The translations under genes and the position numbers were made by a program. This document shows positions 43,678 to 54,990 of a DNA stretch of 64,000 nt, piece by piece (within the stretch, counting starts at the first letter, position 1; each line of letters begins with the position of its first letter). The DNA is taken from positions 32,071,521 to 32,135,520 of the forward strand of contig OX291544.1 of NCBI GenBank assembly GCA_946406115.1, in the 5' to 3' direction. Below the pieces are notes generated by a model. It worked only from the letters and a program-made list of their open reading frames with translations. It ran no database searches and had not been told where the DNA came from. Source of the stretch: Apoda limacodes. Taxonomy: Eukaryota; Arthropoda; Insecta; Lepidoptera; Limacodidae.

Positions 43678-45310
43678 ATGTCCTATTGTGCTGTAAAAAG
43701 TTGTAAAAACTATAAAAAAAAGGAAATAAGAGTTCTAGCGACGTTACTTATCACACGTTAGTATTATTTTCTCATAAATTTACTTCGATTTATAATAAAT
43801 TACTTTAATAGAGGTGCACTATTTTTATCGAAATCATATTAGTCATCACTGATATTTTGTTCAAAAAAAGTGTTATTTTTCCAATTTCATGGCATAATGT
43901 TAAACATTTCTTTTCATTTGTGATAAAAAGAATAAATTAACCTTGAACTGTGACTGTTTTTCGAGATTATTGGGATATCGTTTCATAAATTCACAACGAA
44001 AATAAATAGAAGACAATAAAGTACCTCACCTCTATTTGAGTAGAAATTGTTGTGCAGTCTTAATTTCGAAAAATTATTGACCTATTCTAAACCGTATTAC
44101 AATGACATAAAGAATAAATTAAATAAGTAATGCGCCGTCTACCAGTGAGTAGCTAAACTAATGTGTTTACTGGTTAGCGAAATAGCTTAATTTGCTTAGT
44201 GTTGTACGCATGAGAGAAAGATATCGATGTTTTTTACCCGTTGTGATCAATTTCCACAGCTGAGGAAATGAAGTGAATTGATGCTTGTAGTCAATGGAAT
44301 GTTTTAGGGTTACGTTCAAAATTTCAAAAGCGTTCGATGAATTAAATTATTTTAATAAGTCAAATGACTCTGTCAACCTGTGGGTACAATCAGTTAAATG
44401 AAATTTTAATTGTACATTTTAACGCGCCTATTTAATGCAAAATACATCTAAAAATACTGCTTTTCATCCAAATAATATTATAAATGCGAAAGTTTGGATG
44501 TTTGTTACTCAATCACGCGTCAACTACTGGACGGATCGGGATGAAACTTGACATACATTTAGGTTTAGTCCTGGAATAAAAAAAATAGGCTATTCTTGAT
44601 CCCGGAAAATTCACAAGTTTCCGCGGTAATAACTTTATCCAAATTCCACTTGTACGAACTACAGCTTTACATAGCAAACTTTCATAGTATCAACAAGGAG
44701 TTGCCGTAAAAATTTCCCGCCGATAACCAGTTAATTTAGGGCGGGTTGAGCCGTTGGCAAAATCTAATCAGTAATGAAACTGTATTTAGGTCAAAAAATT
44801 TCCATCATCAAGTACAGCTATAAAAGAAAATCAAGAAAACACTGTCAGTAGTAGTATTCGCACATATCAGTTATCACCATCAGAGATTAATGTAAGAGCA
44901 CTGACGATTTTGGGTTGTTTTTTGAATAAACAATATCAGCATATTTGATAATCCCTACAGTAATAGTGATGAAACAAAGAAAATTGCAGTTTTTTTAGAA
45001 CCATGTCACATGCTGAAGCTGATCAGAAATGCTTTACATGCATTTCATGATAAAAATGCCAAACTATTATGGTCCAATAAGAAAGTGTCCTGGGTTTATT
45101 TAGATTTGCAAAATAAATTACAAAACACAGAAATGTTTCATTTAGGAAATAAATTAAGTAACTCACATTTGAACTTTAAAAAAAATTAAATGAAAGTTCG
45201 GCTAGATTCACAGTGACTTAGTAAAATTGTATCTGAAGCTTTATCATTTTGTTAGTCAGATTTAAAACTGTGTAGACTATCTGCAATAATTCTCGTTATC
45301 AGACAGTTTT
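43678..45310 (+). mobile_element. Decayed P-element-like transposase (THAP plus catalytic part)
   Basis: At 43678 an ATG frame reads MSYCAVKSCKNYKKK, the start of a THAP zinc finger (C-x4-C), breaking off at about 43755. At about 44925-45185 a frame reads 'IFDNPYSNSDETKKIAVFLE', 'PCHMLKLIRNALHAF', 'NKLQNTEMFHLGNKLSNSHL'. After a frameshift comes 'MKVRLDSQ', stop, 'LSKIVSEALSFC'. This order matches the GTP-binding/catalytic region of P-element and THAP9-type transposases ('DPCHMLKLxRN', 'LHKLQExEGLHLGNKL', 'KMKVxLAAQxLSSSVADAIEFC'). It is interrupted by a short repeat (44466-44765). No terminal repeats found. Dead. Confidence 0.7.
44466..44765 (+). repeat. ATAAATGCGAAAG-type repeat inside the P-like remnant
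   Basis: Begins AATATTATAAATGCGAAAGT, contains GGACGGATCGGGATGAAACT and GATCCCGGAAAATTCACAAG, and ends with TTTAGGGCGGGTTGAGCCG. A full-length-looking copy. Confidence 0.7.
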
Positions 45311-45334
45311 TTTTAAATCAATGTCTTTTTAGGG

Positions 45335-45690
45335 TTCCGTACCTTAAAAGGAAATAGGATCACTTTGTTGTCCGCTTGTCTGTCTGTCAAGACCCGTTTT
45401 CACAGGAACGCTTAAACGTATCAAGTTGAAATTAATATCATGTACTAAGGTCTTCGGTTCCTGAAAGCTGTAAAAAAATCAAGCTTTTATGTCAACGCAA
45501 TAAAAAATACGGCCGTTTTAGTCGCTATTTTGGTATTCACAAACAAATAAAAACCTATGTGGTACTTTCCGTATACCTATAATCATGAAATTTGGCAAAC
45601 AGCAAGATTTTACGTAACAAATATAGGAAAAATAAAAAAAAAAAAATTAAGGCATAAACCTATAAGACTTGATCTGATGATAAAAATATA
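45335..45690 (-). repeat. AAGTGCGAGTC-type repeat, reversed
   Basis: Starts TTAGGGTTCCGTACCTTAAA, contains GTCTGTCTGTCAAGACCCG and AATACGGCCGTTTTAGTCGC, ends near CATAAACCTATAAGACTTGA. Confidence 0.7.
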
Positions 45691-47270
45691 AAAGTCCTAA
45701 AAATATACCTAAGGATGTGTGAACATATACTAAATCAGGTTAACGAGTATTCTTAAAAAATTTTGGTTTGTCAGCAGGTGTAACAAAATGCAAATGGAAG
45801 TATTTTTGATTGCAATGACTTACAAGCTTGATTTTTTGCAGCTCTAAGTTTTTTCAGGTAAATAACCTTAGAAATGAATGTTGGTACATCCGAGATCGAC
45901 AAACTGTTTGACCAATGATAACCAAGAAAGTTGGCACATCTAAGTGTTTTTATATGGAGAATGCTGTCCGATATATAAAAACCCTGAAATTTGCCACTGG
46001 ATGGCCGTGCAGTGCAAGAAAGGGCAAAACAACATCTGCTGGGCCAGTTTTGTGTCCCACCACCACATTGGTTAAACAATGTTATAACTTCTGATAGTTA
46101 AAATGTTCTGTCAATATAGTATAAATGTAGCTTATGCATTCACCACTTCTTATACTTTAGAAAATTAATATTGATTGTAATATTGATGCAGAAGGACAAG
46201 CAACCTACTACATAATTTCAAATTGGTAATATATATAGCAGTTGTAAATGTTAAGAAAACCAGCTGTATGTGACATAAAAACACCAAAAAATTTGGTTAT
46301 CGGCGTAGGATTAATCGGCAACTCCTTGATGATAGAAAAAAACCGACTCATACATGAAGTTTCCAAGAAGCCTATGTCCTTTCCCAGGGCTCAAACTATC
46401 TTCATGCCAAATTTCATCTTAATCGGTACAGCAGTTTTAGCCTGAAGAGGTAACAGACAGACCTGCATTTATAATATAATATGGATAAAAACAATGCTAT
46501 AATATGCGTAAGCCAGGTAATTTGCTTTTTAATACTAGCTATGCATAAGACATAGTGCCCACTTTGTTGTAGGTACCAACTCAGACGGCAACATGGTACA
46601 TAGTTTATGGTTTTTGATTAAGTAAAACTCATATTATTTATTATTTTTATAATAAAACTTTTAGCGTTCATCTATATATTTTCATGCCATGAATCAAATT
46701 CGATAAAACAAAAGCCTTGTTTTAAAAGTTTGAATTTTGAACTAATTTAGCCGTTTTAACGTAATGCGTGTTCAAACAAAGTTAAGTTAAAGCAAAAAGG
46801 TACAAGTAAGGTAAGCTAAAGTATATCGATATTCCAACTATGTAATATCTAAATCACAATATTATTTGCTGTTTTATAGATACCTACATAAAACTAAAAT
46901 GTCAACTGCAAACTAATTAGAATTTAATTATTTAGGTACATTTTTAGTTTTAGTATATTTCATTAAATTGAACTTTTAAAAAGCCTAAAATCGCCAGTTT
47001 AATTAACAATTTTATAGATTCGGAATGATTTTACTACCGATAATATAAAAATATGTGTTGATAGTTAGTTAGGACTTTGAATTTTTCGAAGATATTTTTG
47101 ATCATAGCATCATAGGAATCTATCGATAATTTTGTTCATATCGCCACAGGAACAACACTGGGTCTAATGTAAAATTAAAGTACTGCTACTCATCACAAGA
47201 TGTCACTAGTATCAACGTGTAAACCTTATGTAATGAACATAAGGTTTAAATTGGAATAAAAATGGTGACT
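45691..47270. other. Intergenic; unknown - strand frame and a reversed repeat
   Basis: The - strand frame 45771-46079 (102 residues, 'SLSISDVPTFISKVIYLKKL', Cys-rich N-terminus) has no domain I recognise and may be a transposon remnant. 46355-46485 is a reversed ATAAATGCGAAAG-type repeat (CTATGTCCTTTCCCAGGGC). 46490-47270 is AT-rich; 47222-47248 is a small perfect palindrome, AAACCTTATG, 7-bp spacer, CATAAGGTTT. Confidence 0.4.
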
Positions 47271-47279
47271 TTCTTGCCC

Positions 47280-47770
47280 CACTTCACCTACTCCACCCCC
47301 GCTATCAACGGCTACGCCGGTTTCCGAACCACAGTGTCATGTTACCATATCTATTGTTTTTTCATATCGATGGTTTAGCCTCAGAATCGGAGGGAGGAGG
47401 AGAAGACTCCTGAGCGGATGCCACCGAAGCCCTTTTTGACTTGGCACACTCACACACAAAAACACACAGTATCGCTTCGATATCCTTCGCATTATGGACG
47501 CGTTGAAAAGCGCGAAAGCACACTCAGAGCGGGCCGAGAAGCAATTTCCCAGCCAATAAAAACAACCGAGCAGCGCTCAACACTCAGGCCGATTTTCCAA
47601 GAATTGCGGGCAATAATCCAAACAACAATTCGAGGTCGTCAGCGCTAAGGCAAAACACCACACAGGAATGCGCACCAGCTGAGTCACCACTACACGGAGC
47701 ACAATGAGAGCACTTGACGCTCTAGAACACGACCGCACAACACGAAAGTCGAACCGGGAATGAGAGGTAT
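47280..47770 (+). mobile_element. GC-rich block, possible 5' end of a LINE related to the 39-43 kb copy
   Basis: About 30 bp (CATATCTATTGTTTTTTCAT, then ATCGATGG at 47346-47375) match the ORF1 start of the Jockey-type LINE at 43503-43535 in opposite orientation. The following 400 bp are GC-rich, with a frame 47418-47648 of unknown nature. Homology beyond the 30 bp is not visible, so the link is weak. Confidence 0.35.
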
Positions 47771-49768
47771 CTAATGATACATTTACCTTTATCCTATGTA
47801 ACCTGGTTGCTGAGTTATAAGCTACTGTATTTCATAAGTTTACATGTGTTTTGCGCCCTAACCATACTACTTACCGTAACGGTGTAAATACCTATGTATA
47901 GGGGCAAAGGTGTGCATTCAACCTGTGATACTTATTTTAGGCATAGCCTAAGGACTTAATGACCCTAGGCCAGGTAAAGTTTCAGACAGTCTTTCTCTTT
48001 TTTACCTATAGACCCATCCCTTTTGTATCTCTATCGCAGTCTATTATCATAGGAGTGAGGGAGAAAGAATGTACAATACTCAACACGCTAACTGTTTTCA
48101 CCTGTAACTTAACAACCGTACATACGGTCTATATAGAACTTTACATAGTAGTTTTGTACATTTTTGCACAACAAATGGCATATGTTTTACATACATATAT
48201 TAAACTAAATTTCCCGCTTTTTTGGGGATAGTAGTGCGTACAAAGTCGACAACATGTCGGTACTCACACAATATCATTTTTGATATCAACAAATAGTAAA
48301 GAGGGGAAATGAAACAAACCTACTCTACTTTTACCTAACTTAATATAATTGTACACTTATTGTTATTACATTTTCTTAAATCTAAACTAGTCCCTATAAC
48401 GAAAATAGTTTTTATCATGTGAATATTAACTTTTTATATTGCGAAACATAATGAATTATACATATGCATTTATAGATGCAATTTGTGTTGTATCCTTGCA
48501 GCGATGATAACACGATGTAGCGTGCGGTGTTAACATACATATAACAGTACCCGCTGGCCACGTCACGATATTTTCTAGCTAGATCAATGAATACTCAACG
48601 TTTAACGATATGAATAGCTAAACGCTTGACTACTTTATGATATGGTCAAACATTAGTGATAATATCGTAAAATTTTAACATTACCCACCGGTAGAGGCGC
48701 GGATGTCGATTTGTTTTTGTGATGTATCATGGCCGGAGACAATTAAATTATTCGGTGTTAATAGCGAATAATAATGTTACATCTATACTAATGATATAAA
48801 GAGGTTAGGTTTGGATGTAAGAAAACCTATTTCAACCATTTTTTTGCAGTAGGTACTTATTTAAAATGGACTTCTAAGGATATAGGCCATATTTTTTAAG
48901 AAAACAAGTTTTTATTTAAAATATCCATATTTGTAAGTTAAGTCAGAAAAAAATGCACTTTTCCATGCCCGTTGCATGATATCATCATATCATGATATGA
49001 TCTAATTTTTAAAGCTGGAGGCACAGAAAAGAACATAATATAGAATTAAGGAATTAAGAAGATTTTTTATCCTGTTCAAGAGTTCCCATGGACATATTTT
49101 TACTTCACTAAAGGCGTAACGGTACTTGCAATTAACTTGACATAAGTAATACGTTTATCCTGATCGCTGGTTATTACAGGAATAGGTTTTTCCCCAGGTG
49201 GAACCGCGGGTAAAGATAGTCTAGTCGATGATCGAAGTGCAGTAAAACAATGTTACGACATCGACACTGCAGTTTCGGTGCAGTTATGTCAACTACATCC
49301 ACACTGCATTAATTGCAATTGTCTTTTTATTTGAATACAGACGACTATTTGTACAGAGTTATGAGTTTTACGTTAATTTTTAAGCTAATTTTTGTACGTA
49401 ATAATTGTGTAATTCATTTTTTTATATAACGGTAACCCTACACTAAGGATATGGCCGAACGTAGATGGACATATCATTAAACGTTGACGTTTAAACGATT
49501 AAATTTTGAAGAAATGGTCGGCCACATTATAAAATGATCAATTCTAAGATCTGGCCACGACATGTATACAACGATACTCGTGTACATACCCACATATTAA
49601 TCAACACAACCTTTTATCAGGTAATTCCTAGTGACGCTGCTGTAAGTTACAACTAGCCTATTCAATGCCACTATGTAACTTGTTTCTTTTTCTTTACTTA
49701 CCTACTTTATGTTTGTGTTGTATTATACCCACACTATTTTTACTTTATACTATGCTGTCATGGACTGC
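47771..49768. other. Intergenic, AT-rich, few signals
   Basis: No gene supported; open frame 47959-48231 has no motif. 48540-48660 and 49490-49570 share ACGATAT/ATGGTC-type blocks with 36592-36676 (TCTTAGAATTGATCA, inverted at 49530-49550). 48980-49000 is a small palindromic stretch (ATATCATGATATGAT). Confidence 0.4.
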
Positions 49769-50533
49769 ATATCGCTTCATTATTTTTAATTGTACTAGTT
49801 GAAAATATTCTCGATTTAATGAATTACTGTTATTTCTTTAGCCTCAATCATACAGCGGAGCAGACAAGGTTTTTTTTCCGATCAGTAAAATTACTGTCAA
49901 AATCACCTTCGTTATAATTGAAATCAAGAGGCAAGAAGTTGAAGTGGAAGTTGAGATCAAAATGGAACGCACCACAAACCGCACAGCTCGCGACGTGTGA
50001 AGACTGCACAACCAAGTTGACTGATAAAAGGCATGACGGAGAAAACAAACGACCATTTTTCGATACAAAAAAATTGAAAACTGCGAAAAAGTGATACAAT
50101 TTAAAGATAGAAATATGTTTCACAAAGTGCAGTCAGATCAGAAAGAAACTAAAAACCTTGGGACAAGTAGCTATTTAAAATATTCATATATGAATAAAAT
50201 GATTATTGATAGGTAATATTAGTTGCTTTCTTTTATTTTACTTCTATGACGTATGATCTTTGTCTTACATTAATAATCTGTGACATCATTTTCTTGTTTA
50301 TTTTTGACAAATTTTTCATAGACATTTACATTTGTAACGATAATCATAAACTATATGATACATATAAAGTAAATAGTCTATTACGTTGGTAGCATAGATC
50401 TTAAATTATATTATTATTATTTATTTATTTATTTATTATTATTATTATTATATTATATTAGCCTAGTAACTGAAATTTGCCCACCCTCATTGCAACAATA
50501 TAAATAGAATAAAACCAATTGTATCACATTTAG
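49769..50533 (+). repeat. 0.77 kb direct repeat, copy A
   Basis: From ATATCGCTTCATTATTTTTA to CCAATTGTATCACATTTAG. It shares nearly every position with 53387-54171 apart from small indels, including the CGCACAGCTCGCGACGTGTG block and a (TTTA)n(ATT)n stretch. Short - strand frames are conserved in both copies (a MVVCFLRHAFY stretch), but frameshifts suggest they are not coding. Identity unknown. Confidence 0.9.
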
Positions 50534-51267
50534 AATCTATGTATGGGTATGGGTATACTATGGCTCATCGTAGCTCAAATTTAATGGTCACACAGTTATA
50601 TTTTCTAAACGGTTTCAGTTAGAAACAGAAATTGTGATTTGGTGGGTAAAATATCTATTAAGCTACTAAATAAGTAAAGCTTGTCGTAATAGAAGCAAAA
50701 ATATATACCAAAAATCAAACGAAACGGTTAAAAACGGGGCCATTTTTCGCATTCTAATCGCGTCACACTTCCCGTTGCAGCAAATCATTTGTTTACTGCT
50801 TCTCTAAATTTCAGTGTATTTGTATCTTACATATACTGAAAGCATCATATTTAAATATACTTTATAAAAAATAGTCTTAAAAAAGCTTTTTATCATTATT
50901 TTAAATTGAAAACACAAAATGCGTCGGTCACACGATTTTAGGTACTTTAGATTTGCCCAAGTAAGTGCTGTTGAACACGACAGCAGCGACCAATCACAGA
51001 GTTAGATTCGGACGAACGTCAGGCGTTTTCCAGTATTGAAGAAGTGAGACGAGGGGCTTATCCACGTTCGGTAACAACAAAATCTGGTGAGTTCTATTTA
51101 TTCATAGATGTATCGATCACTTGCGTGGACAACATATTTGTGCATTGTATTTTAGCAATTGAAATCAAAGTTAGCTAATCGAAGCGATCAAAATGCAAGA
51201 TATTTATGTAGTATTTATTTAAAATGTTACACGTAAAATTTGCAGGAATTTATTAAAAAAAGGCATA
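50534..51267 (+). other. Interval with splice-like open segments
   Basis: Mostly AT-rich. An ATG frame at 50919 (MRRSHDFRYFRFAQ) ends at a GTAAGT. A segment ending at 51086 reads SDERQAFSSIEEVRRG then AYPRSVTTKS and is followed by GTGAGT. Their phase would allow joining to an acceptor at 51397 (TTTTCAG). Tentative; no family recognised. Confidence 0.3.
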
Positions 51268-52649
51268 TTATCGTCACCTTTGTGGCATAACTTTCGTTAC
51301 GTTTTGCCCACAAAGATCATTTTATGCCACGAAAGTGATTTTGTTCCCGAGAATGAATGTTTGTATGTTGGCAGTAAAGTTTCTTGACTATTTTCAGGGC
51401 CTAAGAATGCCATAAGAACGCCGAGGAAAGAAAGAAAAATGCAGAAAAACGAGAACAGAAAGAAAAAAATGCGAGCCCTGGGCTCCACAATGCTGTCAAA
51501 GCAAATCATTATTATAGAAGTAAATCCAGAGGAGTCATTGTACCAAGCCAATTAATTGTATATCCAAATAAAAAGGGCAAAACAGTTACGAGATCGACTG
51601 AAGAGCAAACTATACGGCAAAAGAAAAGAAAAAAAAACAGCAAAAAGAAAATGAGAACAGAAAGAAAAAAAGCGAACCCTGTGCTTCACAATACTGTGAA
51701 AGCAAATCGTTATTATAGAAGTAAAGCCAGAGGAGTCATTATACCTAGCCAATGAATGTATATCCAAAAAAAAAGGACAAAACAGTGTCAGTATTTCTTC
51801 TCCACCACTTGAAATCGAATCATTGACAATAGAAGAATTATTTTCGCAAATTAAAAGATCTTCTTAAAGAGCACTGTTTGCTTATCCTGCTGTTTTCTTT
51901 TCTTTTATTTTGTAAAGTTTGCTCTTTAGTCGATCTCGTAACGGTTTTGCTCTTTGCCTGACCATCAAAGAGTGTCATTTTTGAGACTGATCAAGCAGTC
52001 AAACCTAAATTTGTTTTCAAGAATAGGCACGTCAACACCTCGACCAGATTGCTAAATATTTTGCCAAGTTGCAGCAAAATACTTAACTACTTGAATTACG
52101 CTTAGGCACCATAAGATTAGATATAGCATTTTAGTTTGTAGTAAGCACCTATGTGATTATATTTTCACATGTATAAAGAGGGTATTTTAGAGTAAAAAAA
52201 TATTATAAAATAAAGATAAGTACTTAGCTGATTAGTAAAATCACACTAAATTACCAATTTGCATTAAAAATGTTTTATGATAAAAAGTCATTACTAAAGT
52301 TATTTAGTTTAAATTGACAATAACACATCAGTTGTTTTAAGAACCTCGGACCAAACTGGTAATTGCCAGTTTTGTTTATTGGTATCATCTATTTGCCAGT
52401 TTAATTATTTTGTTAGCATTAAGTCTCATAAAAAGTTCTTAAATTATGAAAAAAAATGGCTGTAATGTTTATTTGTCACTTTCGTGGCTCATTGCGTCAC
52501 TATCGTGGGATCAAGATCTTCAAAATATTATATCAGCCAAACGAGACTCACGATCTGATTAATTTACTTATGGATTTACTCGTCTTAAGCTATTTACAGA
52601 AATTTTTAAAATAAGTAAAATCTTAAATCTGCCACGAAGGTGACGATAA
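51268..52649. mobile_element. DNA element with three nested inverted-repeat pairs
   Basis: Outer TIR TTATCGTCACCTTTGTGGCA (51268-51287) and its inverse (52630-52649, one mismatch). Second pair GCCACGAAAGTGA (51326-51338) and TCACTTTCGTGGC (52476-52488). Third pair around GTTACGAGATCGACT (51577-51610 and 51917-51950). Total 1382 bp. A 117-codon open stretch lies at 51405-51755. No known transposase motif. Target duplication not visible. Confidence 0.7.
51405..51755 (+). pseudogene. Open stretch with internal duplication, unknown
   Basis: 116 codons without an early ATG. It is Lys/Glu/Asn-rich at first (NAEERKKNAEKREQKEKN). Then a 25-30 residue unit occurs twice: LHNAVKANHYYRSKSRGVIV and LHNTVKANRYYRSKARGVII, each followed by PSQ, about 202 bp apart. 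The second is followed by TGA. Between units is a Lys-rich linker. Most nucleotide differences between units keep the residue or are conservative, hinting at past selection on the protein. Another frame to 51551 is also open (MRALGSTMLSKQ), so frame choice is not certain. A separate short frame after the stop ends 'LEIESLTIEELFSQIKRSS'. Confidence 0.4.
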
Positions 52650-53386
52650 GAGTCGCGGCGACGAGAATTACCCGTATTCGTTTCATATTTGGACTTCGCA
52701 AATATGACCGTGTCTTCTACTTTCGCCAAGAGCGCAAGTGGCCTCCAATCCGTATTCGCCGGAATATACATGTTCTTACACTTCTGTACAGCATTTTGTT
52801 CAATCCGACGGCGCCTGCATACCTTAAAGATCATTTCCAATTTATAGGCAGTTGTAATTCCAACCTTCGTCCCTCCTTTTAAATCCACTTGCTCATCCCA
52901 CTAACTTTTACAACAAATCTTTTACTATTCAAGCCACCAAACTTTGGAATTCTCTGCCTTTATTAATTAAAAAAGCCCAATCTCCTAATACTTTTAAACG
53001 CCTTGTCAAATCTCATTTTACTGACATAAGCTGATCACTGTAAGTATCAAAGCATATAAAATTATATTTATTTGTATTATAGATATTTATATATGACTTA
53101 TATGTATTTATTTTATGTATTGATATATATGTATTGATATTGTATGTAGGTATTATTTAAAAACATATTTAAGTGTAGTCTAAGATATTTCTTTACTCGT
53201 AAATATTAAATCTGTATTTTGGTTCACCTACCTCTAATTAATTTTGTTATTATCCTCTACCCTAAGGTTGTCTGGTAGAAATCGCTTTTAAGCGATAAGG
53301 CCGCCTAATTTTATACTTATGTCTACTTTTATTCTCTTTATGTAAATGAAAACATGTTGGTGTTCAATAAAGTATTTATCTATCTA
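52650..53386 (+). mobile_element. LINE ORF2 C-terminus and 3' UTR
   Basis: Pieces 'RIRFIFGLRKYDRVF', 'RRNIHVLTLLYSILFNPTAP', 'YLKDHFQF', then in shifted frames 'TFTTNLLLFKPPNFGILCLY'-like sequence (cf. 'QATKLWNSLP'). The 3' UTR at 53265-53386 has GGTAGAAATCGCTTTTAAGC and GATAAGGCCGCCTAATT, common in lepidopteran LINEs, and a TATC-type tail at 53376-53390. The 0.77 kb repeat copy B begins exactly at this tail. Confidence 0.75.
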
Positions 53387-54171
53387 TATATCGCTTCATT
53401 ATTTTTAATTGTACTTGTTGAAAGTATTCTCATTTTAATAAAATACTGGTTTTTCTTTAGCCTCAATCATACAGCGGAGCAGACAAGGTTTTTTTTTTCC
53501 GATCATGAAAAGAACTGTCAAAATCACCTTTATAATAATTGAAATCAAGAGGCAAGAAGTTAAAGTGGAGGGTGAGATCAAAATGGAACACACCACAAAC
53601 CGCACAGCTCGCGACGTGTGAAGACTACACAACCAAGTTGAATGATAAAAGGCATGACGTAGAAAACAAACGACCATTTTTCGATACAAAAAAATTGAAA
53701 ACTGCGATAAAGTGATACAGTTTAAAGATAGAAATATGTTGCACATATTGCAGTCAGATCAGAAAGAAACTTAAAATCTTGGGACAAGTAGCTATTTAAA
53801 ATACTCATATATGAATAAAATGATTATTGATAGGTAATATTAGTTGCTTTCTTTTATTTTAATTTTACTTCTATGACGTATGATCTTCGTCTTACATTAA
53901 TAATCTGTGACATCATTTTCTTATTTATTTTTGACAAATTTTTCATAGACATTTACATTAGTAACGATAATCATAAACTATATGATACATATAAAGTAAA
54001 TAGTCTATTAAGTTGGTGGCATAGATCTTAAATTATATTATTATTATTTATTTATTTATTTATTTATTTAATATTATTATTATTATTATATTATATTAGC
54101 CTAATAACTGAAATTTGCCCACCCTCATTGCAACAATATAAATAGAATAAAACCAATTGTATCACATTTAG
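53387..54171 (+). repeat. 0.77 kb direct repeat, copy B
   Basis: Same sequence as 49769-50533 with small indels (extra TTTAATTTTA near 53863, a longer TTTA run). It is preceded by the LINE tail at 53376-53390 and followed by GCAAATAAATATTATCATTA, which itself looks like a retroelement tail. Identity with copy A is high, so the duplication is recent. Confidence 0.9.
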
Positions 54172-54380
54172 GCAAATAAATATTATCATTATCATTTATC
54201 ACCAATAGTAAACTTATGTGCACAAAAGAATGTCATCCACAATGTTAAAAATATAAATATTTTTTATGTTTTAATAAAGTGAAAGAAAGAAAAAAAATAA
54301 AAATTAAATGACTTTCTTGCACCTGCCTTAGATTTTTTATTTTAATTAAATCTAAGCGTGCAGCGAGTAAGCTCAAGAGG

Positions 54381-54550
54381 GATACACTCCAAACCTTCAG
54401 AGTTCTTTTTCTTGGGGCTGGAGAATGGAAAGTGTTTGGAGTGTATTCTCTTAAGACACACAGTTGCGTGCGACATCCGGTAGGTCTGACCAATGAGGAG
54501 TCCAAACACTTTCCATTCTCCAGCCCCAAGAAAAAGAACTCTGAAGATTT
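54381..54550. repeat. Perfect 46-bp inverted repeat (long hairpin)
   Basis: 54395-54440 (CTTCAGAGTTCTTTTTCTTG ... GTGTTTGGA) and 54501-54546 are exact reverse complements, with a 60-nt loop. A further pairing, GATACACTCCAAA (54381-54393) with TTTGGAGTGTATTC (54435-54448), overlaps the left arm, so two alternative foldings exist. No coding; the overlapping - strand frames simply read through it. Confidence 0.9.
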
Positions 54551-54703
54551 GGATAGGCACTGAGGTTCGCAGTTTATGCGGGAAGAGCGCCCTCTGATTA
54601 AGGAATATTTTCCAAGTGTCTGTCTTTCTTGTAAACAAATTTTTGTTCATATGTTTACAATAATAGTGCACGGACTTCATCTTAATGATATGTTCTTGAA
54701 GTC

Positions 54704-54990
54704 ATTCTGATGACGCGCGCTGCAAAATAGATATAAGCATTTACTTTTACATTCTGATGACGCGCGCTGCAAAATAGATATAAGCATTTACTTTTACATT
54801 CTGATGACGCGCGCTGCAAAATAGATATAAGCATTTACTTTTACATTCTGATGACGCGCGCTGCAAAATAGATATAAGCATTTACTTTTACATTCTGATG
54901 ACGCTCGCTGCAAAATAGATATAAGCATTTACTTTTACATTCTGATGACGCGCGCTGCAAAATAGATATCAAAAGCATTTACTTTATATA
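54704..54990. repeat. 47-bp tandem repeat, six copies
   Basis: Units start at 54704, 54751, 54798, 54845, 54892 and 54939 (ATTCTGATGACGCGCGCTGC, then AAAATAGATATAAGCATTTA, then CTTTTAC). The first four are essentially identical; the fifth has GCTCGC for GCGCGC and the sixth is altered at its end. A recently expanded minisatellite. Confidence 0.95.
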
